Made by a program: the position numbers and the translations under genes. Of a stretch of DNA of 64,000 nt, positions 12,601-25,906 are shown piece after piece. The stretch spans positions 710,001-774,000 of the forward strand of contig NC_058051.1 in NCBI RefSeq assembly GCF_020085105.1, read 5' to 3'. Origin of the DNA: Siniperca chuatsi. Its lineage: Eukaryota > Chordata > Actinopteri > Centrarchiformes > Sinipercidae. The notes under the pieces are model-generated. The model saw only the letters and a program-made list of their open reading frames with translations. It searched no databases and had not been told where the DNA came from. Each line of letters opens with the position of its first letter. The stretch's first letter is position 1.

Positions 12601-14213
12601 GACACGAGACAGTCACCACTGTTGGTAGCAGCAACTTGAGTTAGAGCAGACACGCGCGGTTTAGTCATCTCCTTACAGCGCACGCCAGGTAACCACAACG
12701 TCCAGGGTTCGATCCCGGCCCGGGACCTGTGGCGCATGTCGCGTCCCCTTGTTTCCTGTCTGCCTGTCCAATAAAGGCAAGAGACAAACTTCCGCCCTCA
12801 TGTTCCAAATCAGTAATCAGAGCACGTAACAAAATGGCGGCATGAAGACGCAGGTAGCTCGTCTTGTCGAGCAGACTGACCGCTGGTTAGTTCCTCTCAC
12901 GCCATGAACACATTTGTTACACGTGCATATCACACAGCATTATTACGTCTCTACACATTTCTGTGAACTAGTGAGTTTGAGCAGAATAATGTAGTTTAGT
13001 TGTTGGCAGATTTAGTGTATCGTGTGGTTATTAAGCGTCTCCTCTCGTGTTGTTCAGGTTCCGCTGCGAAGAGCGAAGTCCACGCCGCCTTTCTGTCTGA
13101 TGTGAAAAAAGCCCTCGGAGCGGAGAAAACGGCTCAGCTGTTTCAGGCCATTCACAGCTACAAGAAGACAGACAACTACGAGGACCTGGTGACCACAGTG
13201 GGGAGCTTATTCACAGAGAGAGATGAGGACTTCGACCTTCTAGTCAGTACGTTCTTTCGAATCCCGACTTATACTGACTTCCTTGTAATAGATGTTCTTG
13301 TCAGCGGTTCTCACTCCGTCTTTCTTCTTTCTGTTGTTGAGGATTTGGGATGGTTATCCGCCCTCACCATAAGAAGCGGTACAAAGACATGTTGGATGCT
13401 TTGATAGGCCGGTCGGGCTCTGCTGCTGATGTTCCTGCTCTGAGCGAAGACCAGCAAAGACCAGGTGACGCTCAGTGAATCGCCCTCACGGAGATCATTA
13501 ATATCTGCAGAAGTCGGGGGTTGATGGTCGTTGGTAGACCTGAAGTGAAAATGGTTAAAGGAGTATCTCGCCGAGATTTAGACGAGAACATCAGTCAGTG
13601 CTAAGCTAAGCTAATCACATAGGAACTTACATCCACTTTATTAACGTCTCAGGAGGCCTGAGGACCAGCACGTTGGTAATAACGTGAGTACGAGTGATCG
13701 ACGTTGTGCAGATGTTATTTTAAATGTTTCTTATAGTCAACAAATCCCATGACATGATCCAGGCATGTCGGTCCGCCTCTCAGCACCGTCTGACTTCCTG
13801 TCTGCGGCTCTCAGCTGCGAGCCCATTGGTTCCTGCTGAAGACGTGAATCTTTAAAAACACAGATCTATAGTTTCCTGTTTAAAGAGGCTCAGTAGTTTC
13901 CTCAAACAGCTGCTCGCTGGAGTTTTTATCAGACCAACAGGAGGAAACAGAGCATCTGTCGGGGACTATTTTCAGCGGCGGATTAACTTTGTGGAAAAAC
14001 ACACATTTCAGATGTTTTTCCCCACAGACACAACAACAGTAGCGTTATTATTTACAGAAAAAACTGTCGAACGAGTATTAAATGTAACGAGACATGTGTT
14101 CCCTGTGAGACCTTTAAACTCCTTTTCTGTTTGTTTCAGCGTCGTCGTCGTCACCTCCTGTGAAGACACAAAGCAAGATTCACAGTTTTTTCTCAAGCAG
14201 CCAAAGAAAGTAG
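14..14213 (+). CDS. rtel1: RTEL1 DNA helicase, 3' part (27 exons; 5' end outside window)
   Basis: Superfamily 2 iron-sulfur helicase that unwinds telomeric D-loops, G-quadruplexes and replication intermediates in the nucleus. Exons: 14-98, 435-500, 684-840, 948-986, 1090-1165, 1614-1711, 1931-1986, 2479-2550, 2646-2733, 2901-3033, 4371-4484, 4654-4694, 4788-4873, 4988-5065, 5179-5256, 6373-6519, 6626-6741, 7640-7765, 8659-8835, 8914-9071, 9272-9367, 10585-10795, 11417-11554, 12449-12574, 13058-13246, 13342-13464, 14140-14213. Seen: the last Fe-S cysteine in CPYY (exon 1 here), DEAH box (481-492), [24 protein letters not shown] and the motif [11 protein letters not shown]. Two harmonin-N-like modules follow (exons at 10585/11417 and 13058/13342, each with a VRPHHKKR or IRPHHKKR end), then a C-terminal PIP box QSKIHSFF just before the TAG. 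The Walker A exon lies upstream. All exon phases join except at 7640-7765 (2-nt excess) and probably 8659-8835. There is no C-terminal RING-like extension in the last exon. Confidence 0.95.
2041..2430 (+). repeat. Dispersed fish repeat, copy 1 (RTEL1 intron)
   Basis: Contains the block TTAGCACAAAGACTGGAAGC followed by CAGCTAGCCT, recurring at 36561-36960 in an RCC2 intron. This module is very common in percomorph genomes. ORFs here are not coding. Confidence 0.65.
3775..3852 (+). repeat. Short dispersed repeat in RTEL1 intron
   Basis: About 78 bp with GATTGGC, TTCAGAGCGACGAGACCAGT and TTTATTAATCAC; a near copy lies at 46710-46785 (TTCAGAGCGATGAGACCAGT ... TTATTAATCACC) in a cyclase-gene intron. 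The rest of this 1.3-kb intron (3034-4370) shows no exon. Confidence 0.55.
4961..4981 (+). repeat. (GT)n next to a 3' splice site
   Basis: A GT run that ends about 6 nt before the AG of the RTEL1 exon starting at 4988, replacing the usual polypyrimidine tract. Confidence 0.85.
5066..5178 (+). other. rtel1: GC-AG intron of RTEL1
   Basis: The exon ending ...GTFNE at 5065 is followed by gcgagt, not gtgagt, and the next exon starts after ctctcag at 5179 (VIDGYYNKV). Protein homology runs straight through, so this is a minor-class GC donor spliced by the major spliceosome. Confidence 0.8.
5330..5425. repeat. Dispersed AT-rich fish repeat
   Basis: Contains TTGCGATAAACGATATTATTG, a sequence familiar from fish dispersed repeats, inside the RTEL1 intron 5257-6372. 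A tail-like segment follows near 5880-5990 (TTCAGTTTAATTTGTATAGC). Confidence 0.4.
6589..6620 (+). repeat. (GT)n next to a 3' splice site
   Basis: A GT run separated by only CGCAG from the RTEL1 exon starting at 6626. Length change here could alter recognition of the exon that carries helicase motif VI. Confidence 0.85.
6820..6875 (+). repeat. ATCGA-type dispersed fish repeat
   Basis: TTCGTCGATCGACAGAAAAT with flanks resembles the segment at 41900-41945 in the opposite sense (CTGTCAATCGATGAATTG). It lies in the RTEL1 intron 6742-7639, where I see no exon. Confidence 0.45.
7640..7765 (+). other. rtel1: RTEL1 exon with apparent +2 frameshift
   Basis: The exon begins in frame ([19 protein letters not shown]) and resumes two bases out of frame as [21 protein letters not shown], which is again clearly RTEL1. 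The switch is at a CTCT run, 7698-7701, where one CT looks duplicated. Exon length is 126, whereas the flanking phases need 124 modulo 3. The splice sites (cccccgcag / gttggt) are normal. It may be a real disabling allele, a polymorphism, or an assembly error in a dinucleotide repeat; the intact remainder of the gene favours an error or recent change. Confidence 0.75.
8659..8835 (+). other. rtel1: RTEL1 linker exon with uncertain reading frame
   Basis: The 3' end reads [17 protein letters not shown], matching the RTEL1 linker, but the 5' part in the phase expected from the previous exon reads [12 protein letters not shown] then a serine-rich stretch and meets a stop at 8818-8820. Two explanations fit: use of the AG two bases downstream (tgtcagag|gcc, exon 8661-8835), which restores the phase but gives an unusually hydrophobic segment; or a one-base loss in the repetitive CCCAAAGCT region around 8755-8780. 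Confidence 0.5.
10950..11235 (+). repeat. Dispersed fish repeat (GGATGGATTCCCATGAAATT family)
   Basis: Carries TCTAGCGCCATCATCAGGTC, ACATTCCCATCAGCCTCAGC and GCTGCTAGCATGGCCGTGGA, a frequent ray-finned fish repeat. Related pieces lie at 30600-30915, 31455-31545 and, reversed, 46445-46570. No coding potential. Confidence 0.65.
12660..12790 (+). repeat. tRNA-derived SINE
   Basis: Contains a clear pol III B box (GGTTCGATCC, inside GGGTTCGATCCCGGCC) and the tail GTCCAATAAAGGCAAG typical of a tRNA-derived percomorph SINE. The A box is poor and the copy is divergent. It sits in the RTEL1 intron 12575-13057. Confidence 0.65.
13770..13990 (+). repeat. Shared dispersed repeat, copy 1 of 3 (RTEL1 last intron)
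   Basis: About 220 bp including CCTGTCTGCGGCTCTCAGCT and TTTTTATCAGACCAACAGGA. The same element is reversed at 35640-35900 (RCC2 intron) and forward at 61340-61635 (PHC2 intron), about 90% alike by eye. No ORF; nature (SINE or MITE) not determined. Confidence 0.75.
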
Positions 14214-14506
14214 GATCTGCGCTGCAGGAACGTTGTGTATGGATTTCAAAACGTCCACATCTGTAGCTGCTGACAAGAGCCTGAACTCCCCAGGCTCCGG
14301 CTGAGCAGGAGGCTGAGCGCTGAAGCCGATGGACTCGAAGTCCTGCAGCTGCTGACAACACTCAGCAGCTGCACCTCTGTCACTAGATCACTAATTTAAG
14401 ATGACACTAGCACAAGGGCCGGAAGGACTTTGCACTGCAGCTGTAAATGAAATGCCTGGTCTGTATTTAATTCATGTCAGAAAAGTGAAAATGTAACGTA
14501 TGAAGA

Positions 14507-14512
14507 AATAAA
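14507..14512 (+). terminator. RTEL1 poly(A) signal
   Basis: AATAAA lies about 295 nt after the RTEL1 stop codon and is followed by a T-rich stretch; it is the first canonical signal downstream and gives a short 3' UTR. Confidence 0.6.
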
Positions 14513-14838
14513 ATGTTTTTATAATTTGTTTTCGCGAATTAAAATTCATCAAATGTGCACGCGCCTCAGGTTTGTTGTGTAGCAGCAGTGCTGAGCCGGC
14601 TCCGTGAGGTAGATGAGGAGCTTCATCCTCTTCCCTCTGCACCTGACAAACTGCTGTTTGCACATCTGGCCTGCAAACCAGCTGCAACATGTCTTCATGT
14701 CCTTTACAAGTTCAGGTCCGATCGATGGCCCTCGTTGCTTGGTTGGTAAATCCTGCCTTGACAACACTGCACACAAAGCTGAAACTCAACATTGTCTCCA
14801 CTGAAAGCATAAGGACATTTCTCTGGAGCTTGTCCCCA

Positions 14839-14883
14839 GGGACAGGACAGGACAGGACAGGACAGGACAGGACAGGACAGGAC
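14839..14883 (+). repeat. (GGACA)n pentanucleotide repeat
   Basis: About nine copies of GGACA lie in the 650-bp spacer between RTEL1 and ICMT. Nothing else in 14513-15069 looks like a gene. Confidence 0.9.
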
Positions 14884-15069
14884 CGGCTCCAGCGAGAGCC
14901 CCTGCAGACAGGCATTGAGCTGCGCTTTGTTTTGTTTTCGTTGGCTAAAAGAAATGACTTTTTTTGTTTTGTTTATTACCCAAAAAGTTTTTTTTATCAA
15001 ATTTCATTTGGCCCATAGAAACCCAAAGAGTCCTTAAAGCCATATACGGACGTCACGAGGTCGCCTTTT

Positions 15070-15157
15070 AGTTCCTTCAGCACAGTACTTAGGTATCGCG
15101 ATAGTTCCTTCAGCACAGTACTTAGGTATCGCGATAGTTCCTTCAGCACAGTACTTC
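15070..15157 (+). promoter_or_regulatory. 33-bp triplicated element at the ICMT start
   Basis: Two full copies and one partial copy of a 33-bp unit (AGTTCCTTCAGCACAGTACT followed by TAGGTATCGCGAT), beginning at 15070, 15103 and 15136; the last runs to within 5 nt of the ICMT ATG. Each full junction makes the perfect palindrome TATCGCGATA. Position implies the 5' UTR or core promoter of ICMT. Confidence 0.7.
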
Positions 15158-15161
15158 CATC

Positions 15162-17540
15162 ATGGCAGGCAGTAAGTTGGTGCTAGAAGGAAGAGTAAGT
15201 ATAAATGCATTTATTTTAGGGCTCGGCGTGCTTGTAATCCCACTGATAAGAACCTGGTTTGGACATATCGACTGGGTCTTTGATTATCTGACAGAAACTC
15301 CCGGGAAAATAGCGATTTGCATCCACATTGCAGTTGTCAACGGCCTCTTGCTAATCATATACAGGGGACCTCTATACAAGGTAAGCATTGACGTTAGTTA
15401 GCCCACTTCCTGCCTTGATTTTCAGTTTATCTCATACTGAGTAAAGCGCACATGAGTGTTAGTGCTGTCCGGCAGGATTTCATCTACCAGTAGCTAAGGT
15501 TGCGGAGTATGACATAACTTACTTCGCCATTTAAACTTAAATTTTGCACTGCTAATGTTGGCTAACCAAATCACCTAGCTAGCTAGCTAACGCTAGCTAC
15601 CTGTTAAAGGTAATCTTATTAGCTAAAGAAGGACGAGACAGCTGTCGTTAACGTCCCCGAAATAGAGACCTAAGCCAGGTAAAGCTGCAGAGGCTTACTC
15701 CCTACTTGGCACGTGGCATGTTTAATTTTCTGAATAGCCCTGACAGGCTCCGTATGCGCCGTTGAAAGAATGAGACCGAACCCAATCCCGAAATCTGTTG
15801 ATTCAGTGTTACCTTGGCTTGTGTCGAATGTAATTTACTTCTATAACATGATTTGAGGTATTTGACGAATTCACAGGCTCCTGGTACAAAATCGGCGCAA
15901 TCCACTAAACAAAACAGTTACTAGTGTATTGTCTAAAATCTAGCTAAACTTGATTTATTGTTGGTTTGCTACCCAAAATATATTTTTTGAAGATGGTGGG
16001 GAAAGCAGCCGAATTTAAGAGTGTACCCTAATGATCGGTAGAATGGTTTCCATATAATGCTAGGTATGTGGGTTTTAGCAACAGGTAATCAACACATTTA
16101 AAATGCCAGATTGCGTAGGGAGTCCGCAGTGTAGCCCGCTGAAACCTGCTGTTAATCTGAATTAGCAGTGGGGCCAGCTGGGCTTTGTTTAGGTGAGGCC
16201 GGCCGTTTGCCCGGGATAACCCGAGTGTCCTACCTCGTTCCAGGTTGCTGTGAGAGCCTGCTTTCTGGGGGTAACTTTCGGCTGTGGCTTAATTATAAGC
16301 TGCTCCGAAACCACTTGGACACATTTTGGCTGGTATGTAGATACACAGTGAAGCAGGGCATGTGCCCCATTTTGGCAGCAGGATGTTGAACATGTGTAGT
16401 AATGGTGCCTCTCTGCAGGTACATGTGCTCCCTGTCCTTCTTCCATTACTCTGAGTACCTGGTGACTGCCATCATCAACCCTCGCAGCCTGTCGCTGGAC
16501 TCGTTCCTGCTCAACCACAGTGTGGAGTACACCCTGGCTGCCATCTCATCATGGGTGGAGTTCACTGTGGAGAAGCTGACAGTTCCAGGTTGGTCTTCGT
16601 CGCTGTCGTCGTGTGTTCTGTTGACGGTGTGCAGAGTCTCTCGTGTGTCCACCGGTATTTAACCAGCCTGTCCTCCCTCTCAGAGCTGAAGCAGCTGAAC
16701 TGGTTGAGCGTCGTGGGTCTGCTCATGGTGCTGTGTGGTGAGGGTCTGCGTAAGGCGGCCATGTTGACGGCCGGCTCCAACTTCAACCACATCGTCCAGA
16801 ATGAGAAGGCCCAGAGCCACGTGCTGGTCACCAGCGGGGTCTACTCCTACTTCAGACACCCCTCCTATGTGGGCTGGTTCTACTGGAGCACAGGAACACA
16901 GGTGAGCTACAGCAGCACAGCGCTGGCAAAGTTTCTCTAGTTCAGCGCGACGATACAGGAGGACTCGCTGGATGTGCACACCAAATTTAGTGATATTTGA
17001 ACAATGTAATCTTGAGATACAAATGTGCTCCGGGTGTACAGAATATAGTGTCTGTTGGTGAGAAAATGTTCCAAAAATGGCACCATCCATCAGGTAGAAA
17101 TGGGTGTGGCCTGTATCACTAATAACGAGCCCGCGGATATAAAGGGCTGGAAAGACTTCCTCCTTGCAAATGTCACATTTGCAGCTTGGAGGGTTTTGGG
17201 CCACAGAACCACTTCATGCTGAAATCTAAAAATAATAAAAAATCGGAGCAAAAACTCCGCGTTCCAACACTGTTAACGATGAACAGATGAAATGATGAGT
17301 CATGGTTTGCTTTGGTTTCCCTCGTGTTGTGTTTCCTGATGAGACTGCTGGCTGTTGCAGGTCATGCTGTGTAACCCGGTGTGCATACTGGGCTACACGA
17401 TAGCCAGCTGGAGGTTCTTCCGGGAGCGGATCGAGGAGGAGGAGCTCTCCCTCATCCATTTCTTTGCCGAGGACTATGTGGAGTACAAGAAGAAGGTTCC
17501 CACCGGGCTGCCCTTCATCTCAGGCATCCGTGTCAACTAG
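15162..17540 (+). CDS. icmt: Protein-S-isoprenylcysteine O-methyltransferase (ICMT)
   Basis: Endoplasmic-reticulum multipass enzyme that methylates the exposed carboxyl group of prenylated cysteines in Ras, Rho and lamin proteins, using S-adenosylmethionine, the last step of CAAX processing. Exons 15162-15380, 16244-16332, 16419-16588, 16684-16901 and 17361-17540 join in phase to give 291 aa (human about 284). Recognised from ACFLGVTFGCG, WYMCSLSFFHYSEYLVTAI, LLNHSVEYTLAA, LRKAAMLTAGSNFNHIVQNE, the SAM-binding region SGVYSYFRHPSYVGWFYW, and RFFRERIEEEELSLIHFF near the C-terminus. The first 75 residues hold two hydrophobic helices. The start ATG has CATCATGG context and is the only good one. 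Splice sites are canonical (gtaagc, gtatgt, gttggt, gtgagc). No defects seen. Confidence 0.96.
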
Positions 17541-20163
17541 GCCCAGGAGCTGGACGCTGGACGTAACAGACTTAGAGCACTAAAGCAGGTCAGACCTGGT
17601 GGGTGTGTGGCGTCTGCCGTGGCGGCTGCCCTCCAGAGGGGAACCCTGCAGCTGGCTGAGAGCCTGTAGCTCACGGAGACCGTGGCGGCATCGGGCAGCT
17701 GGGCTGCTGTTTTTCTACCGACTTCCAGTTAAAGACCAGACAACCTCCACTGTACTACATGTATCCCAATAACACCCGCTCCATCTGTCTCAGTAGTGTT
17801 TCTGTTTGCATGCTCTGGCCACGCGTAGTGTTTTCACTGATGTTGTGTTGAAGAGTGATTCTGCCGGCCCTTCTCTCAAGTTTTAACGGTAAATGTTTGG
17901 AGATGTTTCACCGGAAATCCACCAGGTTCAATGGGTTTCTTTTATGATGTGATCGTCAATATTTTCAACACGTTGCCAGCACTGTCCCTAGTTTAATCAA
18001 AGGTTAAAACCTAAGGAATGCTCCACTGAAAATCTGTCATCCCGTCTTCACAGACCCGCCGCCCCGGGACCCGAGGCGAGCCGGGGCACAGCGATATCCG
18101 GTCTAATCACATCTGGTAGGGTCCCGTTGTATCGCTGCAGGTCTCAGATCTGCGTAGCATCGTTAGTGAGAGAAACGTGCCGGACGTGCGTTTGTGTCCC
18201 CGGGTGTTTTCCACAGGTCTGTTCCTGATTGGACTAGTTTGGGAGTGCAGACGTGTTGGACAAACTTAACAAATTCCTTCTACGCCGCTCACCGTAGTTT
18301 CTCCACACCAGCGCTAAATACATGACTTCATGTCATCATCATGTCATAGATCCAAAGCCGCCACAAGTCGTGTATTTAGGGTTCATTTCAGCAACAAATA
18401 TTTAAATAATTTATTATAGAATAGACCACACGAAACCAAGGATGTTGTAGTTCTTGTAGAGTTCGTAGCTCTTGAACACACGTGTATCCAAACAGTGGTA
18501 AAAGGAACAACAGGTGACCTTTTTTATGTATTTCTGAGCGTATCCTCAGAATCCTTATTCAACTATAATAGAAAGAATCGAATGTGTAAAGAAAGTATAG
18601 GTTTCTTTCAGGTTCTTGAGACTGTTTAAATGTCGTTAGTGAGGAAGCTCCCGGGCCAACCGCGGCCTGATGTTTGTCTCGCCCACTTCCTCATCGTGCA
18701 CTCAGGCTGAAACACTTGAGTTTGACGGGAAGAGACAGAACAAGGAGCAGTCGCTTCGTATTCTCTGTTTCATTTAATAGACATGTTTCTGTACACAGGG
18801 GCATGTAGCATGATGGGTCATTAAATGTTGTGTTGCACTGGAGAAAAGAAGAGTTGGGTTCTCCTCCTGCACAAGTGTTGACATCACTGCCTGTGTTTTG
18901 GTCTCTTTTGTTGTTGTTCAACATATAAATCAGTATTTGTTTTGGTGCGAAGCCGCCATCCTGAGCGCTGCTGGCCTCTCATTTCATCAGCGTGTTCCTG
19001 CTCTTTGTGTTCGAAACCAACCCAACGACTGACTTGTGTATTGTAAAGGGTTCGATCTGTCTGAGTGGCTTCAGTGCTGCTACTCTCCAAACCCTGATCT
19101 CACTGTGACACGGAGACGGGTCAGTGAAGGGTTTTCTGAAGGTAAAATAATAAATGTGGACTTTATTTATGAGCACTGGTGGCGCTGTAGTGCCATGTTT
19201 GGATGCAACCTTCAGTGTAACATTAAAGAAAAGGAATCTTCTTATTCAGTGTTTTTGGAAGATTGTCCCATTGGTCAACTCGCGTACTAAAATGAAAAGC
19301 ATGAAAATGATTGTGGAGTAGAAGTGTTTATTCAGGTCTTTGCTGACACACTAATATTTCGTACGCAATTTTTACTCTCAAAATGGATCATGTGTGCACA
19401 CAAAACATTAAAACAATAGTTGACATTTTAACATGTTTAAGTGATGTCAAAGATAACGGGGGGAGGGGGGTGACCGTGTCATCACAATGTCCCTGGTTTG
19501 GTTCCAGTTGCATGCCATCCCTCGTTTCTCTTCCTTTATTTCCTGCCTTCCCTCCTCTAACAGAGGAAACAAAAAGCCCTGCTGCAGAGAAGCGCTGACA
19601 CCGTGTCGTTCACCGGGCAAACGAGCCCGAAGTGTTACAGGACGTTCTCACCGATACGTGGATCTGGTTTGGATTTTGCACATCCCTCTGACAATGACAA
19701 TGTTAGCTTTGTATCTACTAATTTACCATTTAATCTGTATGCTACAGTATTAGCATGCTAACTGTCACTACACAGTCTATGCTAAAGAATAGAGCGTGCT
19801 AATCCCAGCCCTCAGGACTGGCGTTGAACACAAAAAATACTCAACCAATTCATTCGTGTAGTTTTGCGACCAATGGCTCAATCTACTGAATACTGTGCTG
19901 GTGTAATGCAGCTAAAGAGTGCACGAGTGTTTTGGGGTGATTTGCAGAGTTGAAAGTGACACTTGTAGCATATCTGTGACTGTGTAGGGTTAGATAATGA
20001 GGCCGCTGTATGCCAGGTGACTGTTGCAGCATGGCACACCTGAGCTGAGTTTTGGATATGTTGCACTCTTACATTTCTCACAGGCCTGTGTTTAACACTC
20101 GGACTGATTACTGTGCAGTTATTCACAAAGCACACTTTCGCAGCACCACTTGTGTGAAATAAA
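17541..20163 (+). other. Probable ICMT 3' UTR and downstream spacer
   Basis: No exon or ORF with protein character is seen. Vertebrate ICMT usually has a long 3' UTR, so much of this may be transcribed. A candidate poly(A) signal AATAAA is at 20158-20163; where transcription really ends is unknown. Confidence 0.35.
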
Positions 20164-20359
20164 ATCAAGGCAATTATTACTAAGGCTCTGTCATTATTAC
20201 CTCATGATCTCTGAACTGTGCGCTGGGACGAACGCCATCCTGTACTGGGGAGGATGTCGTGGATTTACAGTAAGGATTAAAGTGTAATTCATTAGCAATG
20301 CATTTGTTTCATTACACTGAAGTAAAGGATGATTATGTGACCGTTACTGAAAACATACA

Positions 20360-21745
20360 GGAGGCCTGTGGTGAGTTGATCCAGAATACTGCGGCACTGA
20401 AGAGAGATCAAACCTCTCCAGTATCAGCTTCTCTGCACTGGCTCCCTGTGAAATCCAGAACTGAATTTAAAATCCTTCTCCTCACCTACAAAGCTCTTAA
20501 TGGTCAGGCACCATCGGATCTTAAAGATCTCATAATACCTTATTACCCGACTAGATCACTGCGCTCCCAGGATGCAGGGTTACTTGTGGATCCTAGAGTT
20601 TCCAAAAGTAGACCGGGAGCCAGAGCCTTCAGGTATCAAGCTCCTCTCCTGTGGAACCAGGTCCCAGTTTGGGTTCAGGAGGCAGACATCATCTCCACAT
20701 TTAAGAGCAGGCTTCAGACTTTCCTCTGTGATGAAGCTTATAGTTAGAGCTGGCTCAGGTGAGTCCTGAACCATCCCTTAGTTCTGCTGCTATAGGCCTA
20801 CACTGCCGGGAGACTTCCCATGATGCACCTCTTTTCTCTCTCTCCTCCATCTGTATGCATTTTTATCCCATTACTGCATGTTACTAACTCGACATCTTCT
20901 CTCTCCCGTAGTTCTGTGATTTCTCGTCTCTCTCCTCTCTCCTTCTGTCGCTTTCAGCAGGTATTTCTGCCCCGGAGCTGCAGAGTCTGGATCTGTGGTT
21001 GTGGGCCACCTGCTGCCCCCGTGTTCCTGCAGAGTCTGGATCTGTGGTTGTGGGCCACCTGCTGCCCCCGTGTTCCTGCAGAGTCTGGATCTGTGGTTGT
21101 GGCCACCTGCTGCCCCCGTGTTCCTGCAGTCTGGATCTGTGGTTGTGGGCCACCTGCTGCCCCGTGTTCCTGCAGAGTCTGGATCTGTGGTTGTGGGCCA
21201 CCTGCTGCCCCCCCGTGTTCCTGCAGAGTCTGGATCTGTGGTTGTGGGCCACCTGCTGCCCCCGTGTTCCTGCAGAGTCTGGATCTGTGGTTGTGGGCCA
21301 CCTGCTGCCCCCTGTGTTCCTGCAGAGTCTGGATCTGTGGTTGTGGGCCACCTGCTGCCCCCGTGTTCCTGCAGAGTCTGGATCTGTGGTTGTGGGCCAC
21401 CTGCTGCCCCCGTGTTCCTGCAGAGTCTGGATCCCTGTGTTCCTGCAGAGTCTGGATCTGTGGTTGTGGGCCACCTGCTGCCCCTGTGTTCCTGCTCGAC
21501 AACGGCTGCTACAGTTGTTGTCATTGGCTCTGTTACTAATACTGACATTATTCTTCCTATAGCTGTCATTCCTATTATTACTAATTTATTAACACTACAA
21601 TTGTACTATTTTAAAATTCTAGGTGGAGTTTGCATTGTGCCCCCCAGTCTGGTTCTGTCTTCTCTTAAAGTTATATTGTTACCATGGAAACGCTGCAGAC
21701 GACACAGATCTAACCCTGGCTTAAACCTTAAAGCAAGACTGTAAG
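20360..21745 (+). mobile_element. Non-LTR retrotransposon 3' region (L2/CR1-group-like)
   Basis: A 5'-truncated element. 20380-20747 encodes the end of a reverse-transcriptase ORF, with SASLHWLPVKSRTEFKILLL, YKALNGQAPSDLKDLI and LLWNQVP. The sequence after the stop (CTGCTATAGGCCTACACTGC ... CCCATGATGCACCTC) reads as this element's 3' UTR, and the minisatellite at 20979-21497 sits inside it. A non-functional fragment. Confidence 0.75.
20979..21497 (+). repeat. 49-bp minisatellite, about 10 copies
   Basis: The unit (CAGAGTCTGGATCTGTGGTT, GTGGGCCACCTGC, TGCCCCCGTGTTCCTG) is repeated head to tail with small indels and one truncated unit near 21430. The flanks continue as retroelement 3' UTR. The array makes long overlapping ORFs in four or more frames, none of which is a gene. 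Confidence 0.92.
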
Positions 21746-21845
21746 TTTTAAATAACACAACCATCTTCTTACGAACGAAAAGTTTAACTCGTCAGCAATA
21801 AAACTCTTGCTCAGGTGTTTTACTGCTACAGACTAACTCCTGGTG

Positions 21846-21957
21846 ACCAGCAGCTGGTGGTGGCTAATATTAGCAGCTGGTGGTGGCTAATATTAGCAGC
21901 TGGTGGTGGCCTAGCAGTGGTGGACCAGCAGCTGGTGGTGGCTAATATTAGCTCCTG
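21846..21957 (+). repeat. Short tandem repeat, 23-bp unit
   Basis: Four partly degenerate copies of AGCAGCTGGTGGTGGCTAAT + ATT. The spacer from here to 22850 has no gene that I can recognise. Confidence 0.8.
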
Positions 21958-22859
21958 TTAGCAAACTTTAGATGCTACTGAGTCACTTTGCTGATGTTAT
22001 AACTCTCCTGTACTTGTGCTGCTGTTACACTGTTTTTAACATTTCCCATCATCCATGACTGCCACTTGTGGCCACAGTAACAGCAAATATGAATCTCATG
22101 GCGGAGCAGCATCCCCATGAAGAACTGTTATTATACTGTAGTGACATCAGATATAACAGGGGCCATTTTACTGCACAATGAGTACTTTTACTTTGATCCT
22201 TTCAATAGATTTAGTTGATTATACTTAAGCAGCTTCATTGGCCAGGTGTGTGTTCACATACAAGGAATCTGACTCCGCTTTCCTGCTGCTCTCAGTGTAA
22301 ACAGGAATAAAGCTAAGGACCAAGGACAACAAGGTAAACAGACATTAAGCTACTGTGTGCAATATAGTAACAGTGAGATGTGTAAGACAGAATAAATGTG
22401 ATCAGGTTGCTTCACACACAGGAGGTGGAGGAGGTGAGTTAACGTGGTGATGCTCTCAGAAGCATGAGGTGGTGTTCAGGACCAGGGGGTGTTGGATGCA
22501 GGACTTTTACTGGTAGTGGAGTATTTGCACAGTGTGGTGTTTGGTAAAGGACCCACCACTGCAGTACACGAGGCTGTCGGCCCCCCACCCCGAGCCGGGC
22601 AGCTGCTGTTCAGGCTCCCTGCAGTCAGGAGGAGGCTGAGGTCTCTGAGGACCCCGGAGAAAAAGAGCCCGAGCCCAGGTCCAGCGGAGACCACCTATTT
22701 CCTACAGTTGTTGCAATAATTGTCTCAGACTACTAGATTTTATTTTACTTTCTTTTGTTTTCCTGTTATTACGCGCTCTTTCGTATTTACTGACACTTTC
22801 AAATAAATCCCAGTTTATTAAATCAATCCCAGATGCGCGGATTCAATCAATAGCTCGGC

Positions 22860-22922
22860 GTTCGATTGGTACGTGTAACGCATGCGCACGGCCTGCTCTT
22901 CCTTTCTGCTAGCTTCTCCGCC
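22860..22922 (+). promoter_or_regulatory. rpl22: RPL22 core promoter and 5'TOP leader
   Basis: An inverted CCAAT box (GATTGG, 22864-22869) precedes a pyrimidine run CTCTTCCTTTCT (22896-22907), about 16-27 nt before the ATG. This is the arrangement of a 5' terminal oligopyrimidine mRNA, which couples ribosomal-protein translation to mTORC1 and LARP1. The exact start site is inferred. Confidence 0.6.
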
Positions 22923-25870
<2,948 letters not shown>

Positions 25871-25900
25871 ATGGACAACTCATCAGATTTTGTACATTTA

Positions 25901-25906
25901 AATAAA
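25901..25906 (+). terminator. RPL22 poly(A) signal
   Basis: AATAAA 30 nt after the stop codon, giving the very short 3' UTR typical of ribosomal-protein genes; followed by TGTTGTTT. Confidence 0.85.

Noticed and set aside
12660-12790. A functional tRNA gene
   Set aside because: It has a good B box but no foldable acceptor stem or anticodon arm; the sequence and tail match a SINE.
20820-21744. Overlapping ORFs of 180-250 codons on both strands
   Set aside because: They all come from the 49-bp minisatellite within LINE 3' UTR sequence.
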